Part shown: one piece after another, positions 40,598-50,083 of the stretch
Position numbering within the stretch: the first letter of the stretch is position 1
Layout: the number at the start of each line of letters is the position of its first letter
Source of the DNA: Streptomyces sp. Tue6028
Lineage (GTDB): Bacteria > Actinomycetota > Actinomycetes > Streptomycetales > Streptomycetaceae
Direction: 5' to 3'
Assembly (NCBI RefSeq): GCF_002300165.1
Contig: NZ_MLCE01000021.1
Location: 434,001 to 498,000, forward strand
DNA length: 64,000 nt
Notes under the pieces: model-generated
Databases searched by the model: none
The model's input: the letters and a program-made list of their open reading frames with translations, nothing else
Told to the model about the DNA's origin: nothing
Position numbers and translations under genes: made by a program

Positions 40598-42243
40598 TTG
40601 GCGGCCCTGCGGCCCGCGGCGGAGGCACCCGGCACCCGCAGGAACAGCCGGGAGATCTCCGACCCCAGGTTCACGCCGATCGCGATGGCCATGGCGAGCG
40701 CCGCTGCCTTGGAGAGGGAGACGAGCCCCTTGTCGACGTCGTTCTGCGCGATCGACAGCAGGCCGAAGTACGTGGCGGAACCGGGGAGCAGCGGACCGAT
40801 CGCCGCCGTCGTGTACGGCAGCGCCGACGCGAACCGGTAGCGCGACAGCAACTGCCCGAACAGCCCCACCAGGCCCGCCGCGACGGCCGTGGAGGCGACC
40901 GGGGAGATGCCGCCCGCGTAGTGCATCGCCCCGTACACCGACCAGGCGACGCCCCCGTTCAGGGTGACGGCCAGGACGGTGGAGCGTTCCTGCTGGAGCA
41001 GCACCGCGAACGTCAGCGACAGCAGCATGGACGCGGCGATCTGGAGCAGCGGCCGCTCGCTGCCGATCAGGGCGGCGTCCGGATTGAGCTCACCGCCGAG
41101 CTTCACGCCGAAGTAGAGCACCACCAGGACGCCGACGACGATGCCCACGAAGAAGTACATGACTTCGAGCAGGCGGGCGGAGGCGGTGATGTAGAAGCCG
41201 GTCAGACCGTCCTGCACGCCCGCGACCAGCGCCCGTCCCGGCAGCAGCGCGAAGAGTCCACCGGTGATCACCGCGGAGCCGTTCACGTCGACGTGCGCCA
41301 CCGTGAGCGCGACGCCGATCGCGGCGGGCGGCATCGCGGCCACCGTGAACTGGTAGAACTCGGGCAGCCCGCGCCCCGCGCACAGCCACGCCAGCCGGTC
41401 GCCCAGCATCGCGCCGAGTGCCGCGGCGACGAACACCAGCGCGCCACCGCCGACGAGCACGGCGGCGGCACCCGCGAGCAGCCCGGCCGAGGCGGTCAGC
41501 GCCCAGCCGGGGTACGGGTGGCGGTTCCGGCGGATCTCCGCGAGGCGCCGGTAGGCCTCCTCCAGAGAGATCGCGGCCTCCGCCTCCGGGTCGCTGAGGT
41601 CGTCGACGAGGCGGTAGACGGCCGCGAGCCGCGTGTAGTCGGTGCCCCGGCGGCGGACGGTCCGGGACGCCGTCACGGGGTCGTCGACCAGGGACGGCTG
41701 GTGCGAGATGGACAACAGGGTGAAGGTGACGTTCGGTTCGCAGCGGTCCAGGCCGTAGGAGCGGCAGACGGCGAACATGGCCGCCTCCACGTCCTCGGCG
41801 CCCTCGCCGCCCGCCAGCAGCAACTCGCCGATACGCAGCGTCAGGTCGAGCACGCGCGGGACGGCGGGCCCCGACTCGTCCTCCTTGTGCACCGGTTCCG
41901 GCGCGGGACGCTCGGCCACCGGCATGCGCAGCATCGCTCGCATCCGGTCCTGCCAGGGCGCGTCCTTGGTCAGACTGACCACCGGGATGCCCGTCGCGGG
42001 CGTGAAGGCGGCCGGGGCCTCGCGCGAGCTGTAGGTGCGCGGCGTGCTGAACGCCGAGCCCTCAGGCTCGGACACGGGCGCCTGCGGTGCGTCGAGCCCC
42101 TTGGGGAGCGCGAACTCCGAGGTCGTCGACGACTCCTCGTCCACCGGCCCGGTGTCCGGCGGGGCCACACCGGCGGGCGGGGTGAACGCATTCCTCGCCT
42201 CGTCCGACTGCGGCTTGCGGTCTTCCGCCTCCGGCTCCGCCAC
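40579..42243 (-). CDS. threonine/serine exporter family protein (ThrE)
   Basis: A 554-residue exporter. A long disordered acidic/proline-rich N-terminus (about 1-125) precedes the cytosolic ThrE domain (VLDLTLRIGELLLAGGEGAEDVEAAM). About ten membrane helices follow, in two blocks: ALTASAGLLAGAAAVLVGGGA onward, then AASMLLSLTFAVLLQQERSTVLAVTLNGG. GTG 42243 has AAAGGTGAGG 8 nt upstream and is preferred to GTG 42258, which abuts it. ThrE exports threonine and serine in Corynebacterium; the same is inferred here. Confidence 0.88.
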   Translation of the reverse strand: MAEPEAEDRKPQSDEARNAFTPPAGVAPPDTGPVDEESSTTSEFALPKGLDAPQAPVSEPEGSAFSTPRTYSSREAPAAFTPATGIPVVSLTKDAPWQDRMRAMLRMPVAERPAPEPVHKEDESGPAVPRVLDLTLRIGELLLAGGEGAEDVEAAMFAVCRSYGLDRCEPNVTFTLLSISHQPSLVDDPVTASRTVRRRGTDYTRLAAVYRLVDDLSDPEAEAAISLEEAYRRLAEIRRNRHPYPGWALTASAGLLAGAAAVLVGGGALVFVAAALGAMLGDRLAWLCAGRGLPEFYQFTVAAMPPAAIGVALTVAHVDVNGSAVITGGLFALLPGRALVAGVQDGLTGFYITASARLLEVMYFFVGIVVGVLVVLYFGVKLGGELNPDAALIGSERPLLQIAASMLLSLTFAVLLQQERSTVLAVTLNGGVAWSVYGAMHYAGGISPVASTAVAAGLVGLFGQLLSRYRFASALPYTTAAIGPLLPGSATYFGLLSIAQNDVDKGLVSLSKAAALAMAIAIGVNLGSEISRLFLRVPGASAAGRRAAKRTRGF

Positions 42244-42271
42244 CAGTTTCTGCCTCACCTTTCGCGCCCCT

Positions 42272-42308
42272 GTGCCTCGTACGTACCTCGCGTTGCCTCG
42301 TACGTACC
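42272..42308. repeat. direct repeat upstream of thrE
   Basis: TGCCTCGTACGTACCTC occurs twice about 22 bp apart, between the thrE start and the ppa terminator. A regulatory role is possible. Confidence 0.5.
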
Positions 42309-42342
42309 TCCGTATGCCTCAGTATGCGTACGGATACACGAA

Positions 42343-42377
42343 CGGGCCGCGTGACCCCCTGGAGGTCACGCGGCCCG
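42343..42377 (-). terminator. terminator of ppa
   Basis: A 14-bp stem (42343-42356 with 42364-42377) and 7-nt loop, 15 bp after the ppa stop. Confidence 0.8.
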
Positions 42378-42391
42378 CCGGGCGCAAGGGG

Positions 42392-42883
42392 TCAGTGACC
42401 GCCCTGCTCCTTGAAGCGCTTGTAGGAACGCTCGATCTCGGCCTCGGCGTCCGTGCGGCCGACCCAGTTGGCGCCCTCGACGGACTTGCCGGGCTCCAGG
42501 TCCTTGTAGACCTCGAAGAAGTGCTGGATCTCCAGGCGGTCGAACTCCGACACGTGGTGGATGTCGCGCAGGTGCTCCACCCGCGGGTCGTGCGCCGGGA
42601 CGCACAGCAGCTTGTCGTCGCCGCCGGCCTCGTCGGTCATGCGGAACATGCCGATCGTGCGGCACTGGATGAGGCAGCCGGGGAACGTCGGCTCGTCCAG
42701 GATGACCAGCGCGTCCAGCGGGTCGCCGTCCTCGCCGAGGGTGTTCTCGACGAAGCCGTAGTCGGCCGGGTAGCTGGTCGAGGTGAAGAGTCGACGGTCC
42801 AGGCGGATCCGACCGGTCTCGTGGTCCACCTCGTACTTGTTCCGTGAACCCTTCGGAATCTCGATCGTGACGTCGAACTCCAC
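42392..42883 (-). CDS. ppa: inorganic pyrophosphatase
   Basis: Soluble family I pyrophosphatase of 163 residues that hydrolyses PPi and pulls biosynthesis forward. The signature DEPTFPGCLI and the metal-binding DGDPLDALV (the DxDPxD motif) are present, with EFDVTIEIPKGSRNKYEVD at the N-terminus. GTG 42883 with GGAGGAG about 8 nt upstream gives the usual actinobacterial length; the longer ATG frame would contain its ribosome-binding site. It is divergent from the carboxypeptidase gene across an 85-bp promoter region. Confidence 0.95.
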   Translation of the reverse strand: MEFDVTIEIPKGSRNKYEVDHETGRIRLDRRLFTSTSYPADYGFVENTLGEDGDPLDALVILDEPTFPGCLIQCRTIGMFRMTDEAGGDDKLLCVPAHDPRVEHLRDIHHVSEFDRLEIQHFFEVYKDLEPGKSVEGANWVGRTDAEAEIERSYKRFKEQGGH

Positions 42884-42968
42884 CGGTGGCTCCTCCATGA
42901 TCAACACATAGTTCTGGTGGTTAAGTGTCCCTCACGCTGGTGGGTGATCGCGAAAGGGGCTGGTGGTC

Positions 42969-44519
42969 GTGCCAGAGCTGAGGCCTTGGCGGGCCGCGAG
43001 ACCGCATGTGGTGCGGGTCGCGCGGACGGTGAAACCGCATGTGGCGCGGGTCACTCGAGCCGTGCGGCCACGTTCCGTGCGGATCACGACCCCGCAGTTC
43101 ACGGCCGTCGCCGCCACCGTGGGCCTGGCGCTCGCGGCCGGGGCGGTGGCCGCGGCCGGTCCCTGGGACTCCTCCGGTCAGCGTACGGCCGAGCGCGACT
43201 GGGCCGCATCGCGGGACGGCGAGGGTGGCACAGATCACGGCCGTACGTCCGCTTCGTCCCGCACCTCGCCCCGGGCCGCCCCCAGCGCTGCCTCCGTGCT
43301 CGCCGGAGTCGGCGGCTCCGCGGGCGGCGTGCCCGTGCCCACGGAGAAGGCGCTCGCCGACGTCCTCGACCCGCTGCTCGACAACGCCGCCCTGGGCGCC
43401 CGGCGCACCGCCGTCGTCGTCGACGTGGCGACCGGCAGGCGGCTGTACGCCAAGGGCGCCGACGAGACCCAGACCCCGGCCTCCACCACCAAGATCGCCA
43501 CCGCCGTCGCCGCCCTCACGGCGCCCGGTCCCGACCACCGGATCAAGACGCGCACGGTCCTGGAGCCCGACACCAAGGAGGTCGTCCTCGTCGGCGGCGG
43601 CGACCCCACGCTGACCGCCCGCAAGAAGGCGGACGGATGGGCCGACCTGCGCACCCTCGCCGACCGGACGGCCGACGCCCTCAAGTCCCGTCACCTGGGC
43701 CGCGTCACGCTCTCGTACGACACGTCGCTCTACACCGGTCCCGCCCAGCACCCCATCGGCAGGAACGGCAACCTCGCCCAGGTCACCGCCCTGATGGTCG
43801 ACGAGGCGCGCCCCGGCGTCTCGGTCGCCGGCCCCGTCGACCGGGCCCTCGACCCGGCCCGTGACGCGGCCGGCAAGTTCGCCGACCTGCTGCACGACCG
43901 CGGCATCGAGACAGGGGCCCCCGGCCCGTCGAAGGCGACGGCCCGCTCCCAGGCCCTCGCCTCGGTCTCCTCGCCACCCCTGTCCGCCCTGGTCGAGCGG
44001 ATGCTGACCAACAGCGACAACGACATCGCGGAGGCTCTCGCCCGCCAGGTCGCCCTCGCCTCGGGGGAGCCGGCCAGCTTCGAGGGCGCCGCCAAGGCGA
44101 TCCACAGCCGGCTGGACAAGCTCGGACTGCCGGTCTCCGGCGCGAAGTTCGCCGACGGCAGCGGCCTCGACCGCGCCGACCGGATCTCGGCCCGCCTGCT
44201 CACCGCGCTGCTCGCCGAGGCCGGCGATCCCGCCCACCCCGAACTGCGCACGGTCCTGACCGGCCTGCCCGTCGCGGGCTTCACCGGCACCCTCAGCACC
44301 CGCTACGCCGACGACCCTGGCGCCACGGGCGTCGTACGCGCCAAGACCGGCACGCTCACCGGTGTGAACACCCTCGCCGGCACCGTCGTCGACGCGGACG
44401 GACGCCTGCTGGCCTTCGCCTTCCTCACCTCCGACGAGGCCCATCCGCCGAACATGGACGCGGCCCGCGCGGTCCTGGACCACACGGCGACGGCGCTGGC
44501 GGCCTGCGGCTGCCGCTGA
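42969..44519 (+). CDS. dacB: D-alanyl-D-alanine carboxypeptidase/endopeptidase (PBP4, family S13)
   Basis: A 516-residue penicillin-binding protein that trims or cleaves peptidoglycan cross-links outside the membrane. The catalytic SxxK is STTK (about 172-175). SDN is in MLTNSDNDIAEALARQ and the KTG box in VRAKTGTLTGV. A basic N-terminus with two imperfect repeats (RPHVVRVARTV, KPHVARVTRAV) precedes a hydrophobic anchor (AVAATVGLALAAGAVAAAG). GTG 42969 is favoured since AAAGGGG lies 9 nt upstream; GTG 42963 is the alternative. The zinc protease gene follows on the same strand. Confidence 0.92.
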   Translation: MPELRPWRAARPHVVRVARTVKPHVARVTRAVRPRSVRITTPQFTAVAATVGLALAAGAVAAAGPWDSSGQRTAERDWAASRDGEGGTDHGRTSASSRTSPRAAPSAASVLAGVGGSAGGVPVPTEKALADVLDPLLDNAALGARRTAVVVDVATGRRLYAKGADETQTPASTTKIATAVAALTAPGPDHRIKTRTVLEPDTKEVVLVGGGDPTLTARKKADGWADLRTLADRTADALKSRHLGRVTLSYDTSLYTGPAQHPIGRNGNLAQVTALMVDEARPGVSVAGPVDRALDPARDAAGKFADLLHDRGIETGAPGPSKATARSQALASVSSPPLSALVERMLTNSDNDIAEALARQVALASGEPASFEGAAKAIHSRLDKLGLPVSGAKFADGSGLDRADRISARLLTALLAEAGDPAHPELRTVLTGLPVAGFTGTLSTRYADDPGATGVVRAKTGTLTGVNTLAGTVVDADGRLLAFAFLTSDEAHPPNMDAARAVLDHTATALAACGCR

Positions 44520-44551
44520 TCCCCATGGACCCCTTGCACACCAGGGTCAAC

Positions 44552-44574
44552 GCGGGCCCCACCTCGGGGCCCGC
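44552..44574 (+). terminator. hairpin after dacB
   Basis: 9-bp arms GCGGGCCCC and GGGGCCCGC with a 5-nt loop, 33 bp downstream of the stop. Confidence 0.5.
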
Positions 44575-44626
44575 CCGGAGCACGTACCCCTCACCGCAGC
44601 GCGACGTGCTCACGTACGGTTGACGC

Positions 44627-45760
44627 ATGACGAGCATCGGTGGTGCCGCATCTACTGGGATGGTCGACTGGAATCTCGCGGTGGCGACCGCGACCCGGCT
44701 CGTGCGGCCGGGCCCCGAGGTGAGCCGTGACGAGGCCCGTGCCGTCGTCGCGGAACTGCGCCGGCACGCGAAGGCCTCGGAGGAGCACGTCCGGGGCTTT
44801 ACTCGTCTGGGTGAGGACGGCGTGCACGACACCCCCGTCCTCGTCGTCGACCGCCCCGGCTGGGTCCGGGCGAACGTCGCCGGGTTCCGGGAGATCCTCA
44901 AGCCCCTGCTGGACAAGATGCAGGAGCGGCGCGGCAACACACCGGGCGGAGCCGTCCTCGGAGCCGTCGGCGGCAAGGTCACCGGCGTCGAACTGGGCAT
45001 GCTCCTCTCGTTCCTGTCCTCCCGGGTCCTCGGACAGTACGAGACCTTCGCCCCGGCCACGCGCGAGCTCCCCGCCGGCGAGCACGGCGGCGGCAGGCTC
45101 CTGCTGGTCGCGCCGAACATCGTGCACGTCGAGCGCGAACTCGACGTCCAGCCCCACGACTTCCGTCTGTGGGTGTGCCTGCACGAGGAGACCCACCGCA
45201 CCCAGTTCACGGCCGTGCCCTGGCTGCGCGACCACCTCGAGGGCGAAATCCAGTCTTTCTTGGGGGAGACCGATGTCGACCCCATGACCGTCCTGGAGCG
45301 CATCCGGGAAGCCGCCCAGTCGCTCGCCGGCGGGCGCCCAGAGGGCGAGGAGGACGACGGCGGCCGCTCCCTCGTGGAAATCGTCCAGACGCCCGCCCAG
45401 CGCGAGATCCTCGGCCGGCTCACCGCGGTGATGTCGCTCCTGGAGGGCCACGCGGACTTCGTGATGGACGGCGTGGGACCCGCCGTCGTCCCGTCCGTGG
45501 GGGAGATCCGCGAGAAGTTCCAGCAGCGCCGCGCGAAGGGTGCCTCGCGCCTGGACACCGCCCTGCGCAAGCTGCTCGGCCTGGACGCCAAACTGAGGCA
45601 GTACCGGGACGGCGAGCGGTTCGTACGGGCCGTGGTCGACCAGGTCGGCATGGACGGGTTCAACCGCGTGTGGACCTCCCCGAACACGCTCCCGACGAAG
45701 GCGGAGATCGCCAAACCGGCGGACTGGGTCGCACGGGTGCACCGCAAGGCCGAGTCGTGA
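44627..45760 (+). CDS. zinc-dependent metalloprotease (zincin-like, coenzyme F420-associated family)
   Basis: A 377-residue protein with HEETHR at 186-191 (HExxH zinc site) in LWVCLHEETHRTQF, and a distal glutamate in LLEGHADFVMDGVG that can be the third ligand. It has no signal peptide, so it acts in the cytoplasm or at its membrane face. Actinobacterial members of this family are annotated as putative hydrolases associated with coenzyme F420 biosynthesis; a proteolytic target is not known. It is placed between dacB and tilS in conserved order. Confidence 0.87.
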   Translation: MTSIGGAASTGMVDWNLAVATATRLVRPGPEVSRDEARAVVAELRRHAKASEEHVRGFTRLGEDGVHDTPVLVVDRPGWVRANVAGFREILKPLLDKMQERRGNTPGGAVLGAVGGKVTGVELGMLLSFLSSRVLGQYETFAPATRELPAGEHGGGRLLLVAPNIVHVERELDVQPHDFRLWVCLHEETHRTQFTAVPWLRDHLEGEIQSFLGETDVDPMTVLERIREAAQSLAGGRPEGEEDDGGRSLVEIVQTPAQREILGRLTAVMSLLEGHADFVMDGVGPAVVPSVGEIREKFQQRRAKGASRLDTALRKLLGLDAKLRQYRDGERFVRAVVDQVGMDGFNRVWTSPNTLPTKAEIAKPADWVARVHRKAES

Positions 45761-45952
45761 ACCCTACGGGAGGGTCGTGAAACGAATCCGGCCGACGGCA
45801 GGCAAACGCCCCTCCAATCACCCGTCCGAGGGACCGTGAGCCATGGGTAGGCGTGCAATGCTCGGGGAACGGCCCGGTTCTGTCACCATCTACACACTCT
45901 GAGTGACCGACCCCGGGCTCACCCCCCGAAAACTTCATGAAGGGAACCGGAC

Positions 45953-47074
45953 ATGGGTCCCCATCCTGCGGTCGCGGCGATACGCCTGGCGGTACGCCGC
46001 GTACTCCACGACATCATCACCGAGCACACGCCCGCCTCCGACACCGGGCGCGCGCCCGCTCACGGTGTCACGCGCCCCTCGCCCCCCGACGCCGAGCGCG
46101 TGCCCGCCCCCGGTACACGGCGCACCCTCCCGCCCGCGCGACCCCGCCACGAGCAGCCCTCGACGCCGCTCGTCCTCGTCGCGTGCTCCGGCGGAGCCGA
46201 CTCCATGGCGCTCGCCTCCGCCCTCGCCTTCGAGGCCCCCAAACTCGGCATCCGCGCCGGTGGCATCACCGTCGACCACGGTCTGCAGACCGGCTCCGAC
46301 CTGCGCGCCGAGGAAGTCGTGCTGCGCCTCACGGAGATGGGACTCGCCCCGGCCGAGTGCATCGCCGTCACCGTCGGCCGCGACGGCGGGCCCGAGGCCG
46401 CCGCCCGCGACGCCCGGTACGCCGCCCTGGACTCCGCCGCCGAGCGGCACGGCGCCACCGCGATCCTGCTCGGCCACACCCGCGACGACCAGGCGGAGAC
46501 GGTTCTGCTCGGTCTCGCCCGCGGCTCCGGCATCCGCTCCCTGTCCGGGATGGCCGCGGTCTCGGGGGCCGACGGCCGTTACCGGCGCCCGTTCCTGCAC
46601 CTGGACAGGCAGACCGCCCGCAAGGCCTGCATGGTCCAGTCGCTGCCCGTGTGGGACGACCCGCACAACACCGACCCGGCCTACACCCGCTCCCGGCTGC
46701 GCCACGAAGGCCTGCCCGCCCTGGAGAAGGCGCTCGGCAAGGGGGTCGTCGAGGCCCTCGCCCGTACGGCCCAGCTCTCCCGCGACGACGCCGACGCCCT
46801 CGACGCGTGGGCCAGCCAGGCCGAGGCGTCCGTACGCGACGCGGCCGGCCTCCTGGAGTGCGCCAAGCTCTACGCCCTGCCCCCCGCCGTACGCCGCCGC
46901 ATCCTGCGCCGCGCCGCCATCGAGGCAGGCGCACCGGCCGGTTCGCTCTTCGCCCGGCACATCGAAGAAGTCGACCGGCTGATCACCGGATGGCGCGGCC
47001 AGAAGGCCATCAATCTCCCGGGCAAAGTCGTCGCTCAGCGACAGGGTGGCAGACTGGTGATTCGGCAAGGCTGA
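45953..47074 (+). CDS. tilS: tRNA(Ile)-lysidine synthase
   Basis: A 373-residue N-type ATP pyrophosphatase that converts cytidine-34 of tRNA-Ile(CAU) to lysidine, making it read AUA. The P-loop is SGGADS (79-84) in LVLVACSGGADSM. GHTRDDQAETVLLGLARGSG is the second signature. The N-terminus has a long Pro/Arg-rich insertion (about 28-70) before the P-loop. GAAGGG lies 8-13 nt before the ATG. It forms the widespread actinobacterial block tilS-hpt-ftsH-folE. Confidence 0.93.
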   Translation: MGPHPAVAAIRLAVRRVLHDIITEHTPASDTGRAPAHGVTRPSPPDAERVPAPGTRRTLPPARPRHEQPSTPLVLVACSGGADSMALASALAFEAPKLGIRAGGITVDHGLQTGSDLRAEEVVLRLTEMGLAPAECIAVTVGRDGGPEAAARDARYAALDSAAERHGATAILLGHTRDDQAETVLLGLARGSGIRSLSGMAAVSGADGRYRRPFLHLDRQTARKACMVQSLPVWDDPHNTDPAYTRSRLRHEGLPALEKALGKGVVEALARTAQLSRDDADALDAWASQAEASVRDAAGLLECAKLYALPPAVRRRILRRAAIEAGAPAGSLFARHIEEVDRLITGWRGQKAINLPGKVVAQRQGGRLVIRQG

Positions 47075-47149
47075 AATCGCGCCCCCCAGTGAGGCGCCCG
47101 GTCTCCCCTTCGGGAAGGACCGGTCAGCCGGTGGGACGACCGAAAGTGA

Positions 47150-47710
47150 ATGCGGGTGGACGCGAAAGACATGGGCACCGACCTCAAGTCGGTGCTCATC
47201 ACCAAGGAAGAGATCGACGCGAAGCTGGCCGAGCTGGCGGCGAAGATCGACGCGGAGTACGCGGGCAAGGACCTGCTGATCGTCGGAGTCCTCAAGGGCG
47301 CCGTCATGGTCATGGCGGACCTGGCGCGTGCGCTGTCCACCCCGGTCACCATGGACTGGATGGCCGTGTCCTCGTACGGCGCGGGGACGCAGTCCTCCGG
47401 CGTCGTGCGGATCCTCAAGGACCTCGACACCGACATCAAGGGCAAGCACGTCCTGATCGTCGAGGACATCATCGACTCCGGGCTGACCCTGTCCTGGCTG
47501 ATCTCCAACCTCGGCTCCCGCGAGCCCGCCTCCCTCAAGGTGTGCACGCTGCTGCGCAAGCCGGAGGCGGCGAAGGTCGCGATCGACGTGGAGTGGGTCG
47601 GCTTCGACATCCCCAACGAGTTCGTGATCGGGTACGGCCTCGACTACGCCGAGAAGTACCGCAACCTCCCGTTCGTCGGTACGCTCGCGCCTCACGTCTA
47701 CGGCGGCTGA
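47150..47710 (+). CDS. hpt: hypoxanthine phosphoribosyltransferase
   Basis: A 186-residue purine-salvage enzyme forming IMP/GMP from hypoxanthine/guanine and PRPP. The PRPP motif is VLIVEDIIDSGLT (101-113). VGVLKGAVMVMADLAR is the pyrophosphate loop region, and VEWVGFDIPNEFVIGYGLDY closes the active site. Start choice is uncertain between ATG 47150, GTG 47156 and ATG 47171. Downstream ftsH is about 200 bp away and probably has its own promoter. Confidence 0.95.
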   Translation: MRVDAKDMGTDLKSVLITKEEIDAKLAELAAKIDAEYAGKDLLIVGVLKGAVMVMADLARALSTPVTMDWMAVSSYGAGTQSSGVVRILKDLDTDIKGKHVLIVEDIIDSGLTLSWLISNLGSREPASLKVCTLLRKPEAAKVAIDVEWVGFDIPNEFVIGYGLDYAEKYRNLPFVGTLAPHVYGG

Positions 47711-47910
47711 CCGCCCGCCCTTCGCGGGGTGGCTCAGTCCTTGTAAGACGTTCGGGAACCCCAGCGGGTTTCGCGCCGTTGGAGCATGCGTAGGCGGGAT
47801 TGCCAGCAGTCCCCTGCGGCTTCGGGTGACAATGCTGGGGTACCGTCCGAAGAACAGTCTTTATCAAACTCACTATGGCAGGAGGGACGGGGCGGCACCG
47901 CTCCGTATGG

Positions 47911-49938
47911 ATGGACGTGAAGCGATACTTCCGTGGGCCGGTCATGTGGATCGTGCTGGCCGTCCTTGCCGTGGTCGTGTTGATGCAGGTCGTCGGCTCG
48001 TCCGGCGGCTACAAGACGGTGGACACCGGCCAGGTGGTCCAGGCGATCAATGAGAACAAGGTCGAGTCGGCGAAACTCACCACCGGCGACGAGCAGATCA
48101 TCAAGGTCTCGCTGAAGGACGGCGAGAAGGTCGACGGCAGCTCCAAGATCCAGGCGAGCTACATCGGCGACCAGGGCGTGACCCTCGCCGGGGTCCTTCA
48201 AGACAAGTTCCAGAACAAGCAGATCCCGGACGGCTACACGGTTTCGCCGTCCAAGCAGAACCCGTTCGTCGGCATTCTGCTGTCCCTGCTCCCCTTCGTC
48301 CTCATCGTCGTCGTCTTCCTGTTCCTGATGAACCAGATGCAGGGCGGCGGCTCCCGGGTCATGAACTTCGGGAAGTCCAAGGCGAAGCTCATCACCAAGG
48401 ACACCCCGAAGACGACGTTCTCCGACGTCGCGGGCTCGGACGAGGCGGTCGAGGAGCTCCAGGAGATCAAGGAGTTCCTCCAGGAGCCGGCGAAGTTCCA
48501 GGCCGTCGGGGCCAAGATCCCCAAGGGTGTGCTCCTCTACGGGCCTCCCGGTACGGGCAAGACGCTGCTCGCGCGCGCCGTCGCGGGCGAGGCGGGCGTC
48601 CCCTTCTACTCGATCTCCGGTTCCGACTTCGTCGAGATGTTCGTCGGTGTCGGTGCCTCCCGAGTCCGTGACCTGTTCGAGCAGGCCAAGGCGAACGCCC
48701 CGGCGATCGTCTTCGTCGACGAGATCGACGCGGTCGGCCGCCACCGCGGCGCCGGCCTCGGCGGTGGTCACGACGAGCGCGAGCAGACCCTGAACCAGCT
48801 GCTCGTCGAGATGGACGGCTTCGACGTGAAGGGCGGCGTCATCCTGATCGCCGCCACGAACCGGCCCGACATCCTCGACCCGGCTCTCCTGCGCCCCGGC
48901 CGCTTCGACCGCCAGATCGCGGTCGACCGCCCGGACATGCAGGGCCGTCTGGAGATCCTCAAGGTCCACCAGAAGGGCAAGCCGGTCGCTCCGGACGTCG
49001 ACCTGTCGGCCGTCGCGCGCCGCACCCCGGGCTTCACCGGTGCGGACCTGAGCAACGTCCTCAACGAGGCCGCGCTGCTCACCGCCCGCAGCGACCGCAA
49101 GCTGATCGACAACTCCATGCTGGACGAGGCGATCGACCGTGTGGTCGCGGGCCCGCAGAAGCGGACCCGGATCATGTCGGACAAGGAGAAGAAGATCACC
49201 GCGTACCACGAGGGCGGACACGCCCTGGTCGCGGCGGCGTCCCCGAACTCCGACCCGGTCCACAAGATCACGATCCTGTCGCGCGGCCGTGCCCTCGGCT
49301 ACACGATGGTCCTGCCGGACGAGGACAAGTACTCCACCACGCGCAACGAGATGCTCGACCAGCTCGCGTACATGCTGGGCGGGCGCGCCGCGGAGGAGCT
49401 CGTCTTCCACGACCCGACCACCGGCGCCGCGAACGACATCGAGAAGGCCACCACCACGGCCCGCGCGATGGTCACTCAGTACGGCATGACCGAGCGTCTC
49501 GGCGCCATCAAGTTCGGCGGCGACAACACCGAGCCCTTCCTCGGACGTGAGATGGCTCACCAGCGCGACTACTCGGAAGAGGTCGCCGCGCTGGTGGACG
49601 AGGAAGTCAAGAAGCTCATCGAGAACGCGCACAACGAGGCCTGGGAGATCCTGGTCGAGAACCGCGACGTGCTCGACAACCTGGTGCTCCAGCTGCTGGA
49701 GAGGGAGACGCTGGGCAAGGAGGAGATCGCCGAGATCTTCGCCCCCATCGTCAAGCGTCCGGCCCGCCCCGCGTGGACCGGCTCGTCCCGGCGCACCCCG
49801 TCCACCCGTCCGCCGGTGCTCTCCCCCAAGGAGCTGTCCCTGACGAACGGCGCGAACGGCGCGACGCCGGCGATCGCCAACGCGACGGAGTCCGTCCCCG
49901 CGACGGACGCCGCCACGGAGGACCGCACCGAGAGCTGA
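47911..49938 (+). CDS. ftsH: ATP-dependent zinc metalloprotease FtsH
   Basis: A membrane-anchored AAA+ protease of about 675 residues that degrades unassembled membrane proteins and short-lived regulators. Two transmembrane helices (VMWIVLAVLAVVVLMQVV and FVGILLSLLPFVLIVVVFLF) flank a small extracytoplasmic domain. Walker A is GPPGTGKT (211-218), Walker B IVFVDEIDAVG, the second region of homology ALLRPGRFDR, and the zinc site HEGGH (433-437). The C-terminal tail is Asn/Thr/Ala-rich. ATG 47911 (MDVKRYF) agrees with my memory of the S. coelicolor protein; ATG 47875 would add 12 residues. Neither has a good ribosome-binding site. Confidence 0.97.
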   Translation: MDVKRYFRGPVMWIVLAVLAVVVLMQVVGSSGGYKTVDTGQVVQAINENKVESAKLTTGDEQIIKVSLKDGEKVDGSSKIQASYIGDQGVTLAGVLQDKFQNKQIPDGYTVSPSKQNPFVGILLSLLPFVLIVVVFLFLMNQMQGGGSRVMNFGKSKAKLITKDTPKTTFSDVAGSDEAVEELQEIKEFLQEPAKFQAVGAKIPKGVLLYGPPGTGKTLLARAVAGEAGVPFYSISGSDFVEMFVGVGASRVRDLFEQAKANAPAIVFVDEIDAVGRHRGAGLGGGHDEREQTLNQLLVEMDGFDVKGGVILIAATNRPDILDPALLRPGRFDRQIAVDRPDMQGRLEILKVHQKGKPVAPDVDLSAVARRTPGFTGADLSNVLNEAALLTARSDRKLIDNSMLDEAIDRVVAGPQKRTRIMSDKEKKITAYHEGGHALVAAASPNSDPVHKITILSRGRALGYTMVLPDEDKYSTTRNEMLDQLAYMLGGRAAEELVFHDPTTGAANDIEKATTTARAMVTQYGMTERLGAIKFGGDNTEPFLGREMAHQRDYSEEVAALVDEEVKKLIENAHNEAWEILVENRDVLDNLVLQLLERETLGKEEIAEIFAPIVKRPARPAWTGSSRRTPSTRPPVLSPKELSLTNGANGATPAIANATESVPATDAATEDRTES

Positions 49939-49972
49939 TCAGGGCTCCCGGCGCCCCCACCAGGCCCGGAAT

Positions 49973-50016
49973 GAAAGCCGCGCCCCCCAGGTTCTAGCCT
50001 GGGGGGCGCGGCTTTC
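49973..50016 (+). terminator. strong intrinsic terminator after ftsH
   Basis: A perfect 19-bp stem (49973-49991 with 49998-50016) with a 6-nt loop, followed by GTTTG. It is one of the best terminators in the window. Confidence 0.92.
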
Positions 50017-50083
50017 GTTTGATACGCCCGCATGTCTGGACGCGTCGACGTGCACGCGCAAGATCCACAGGAACGAGGACCAC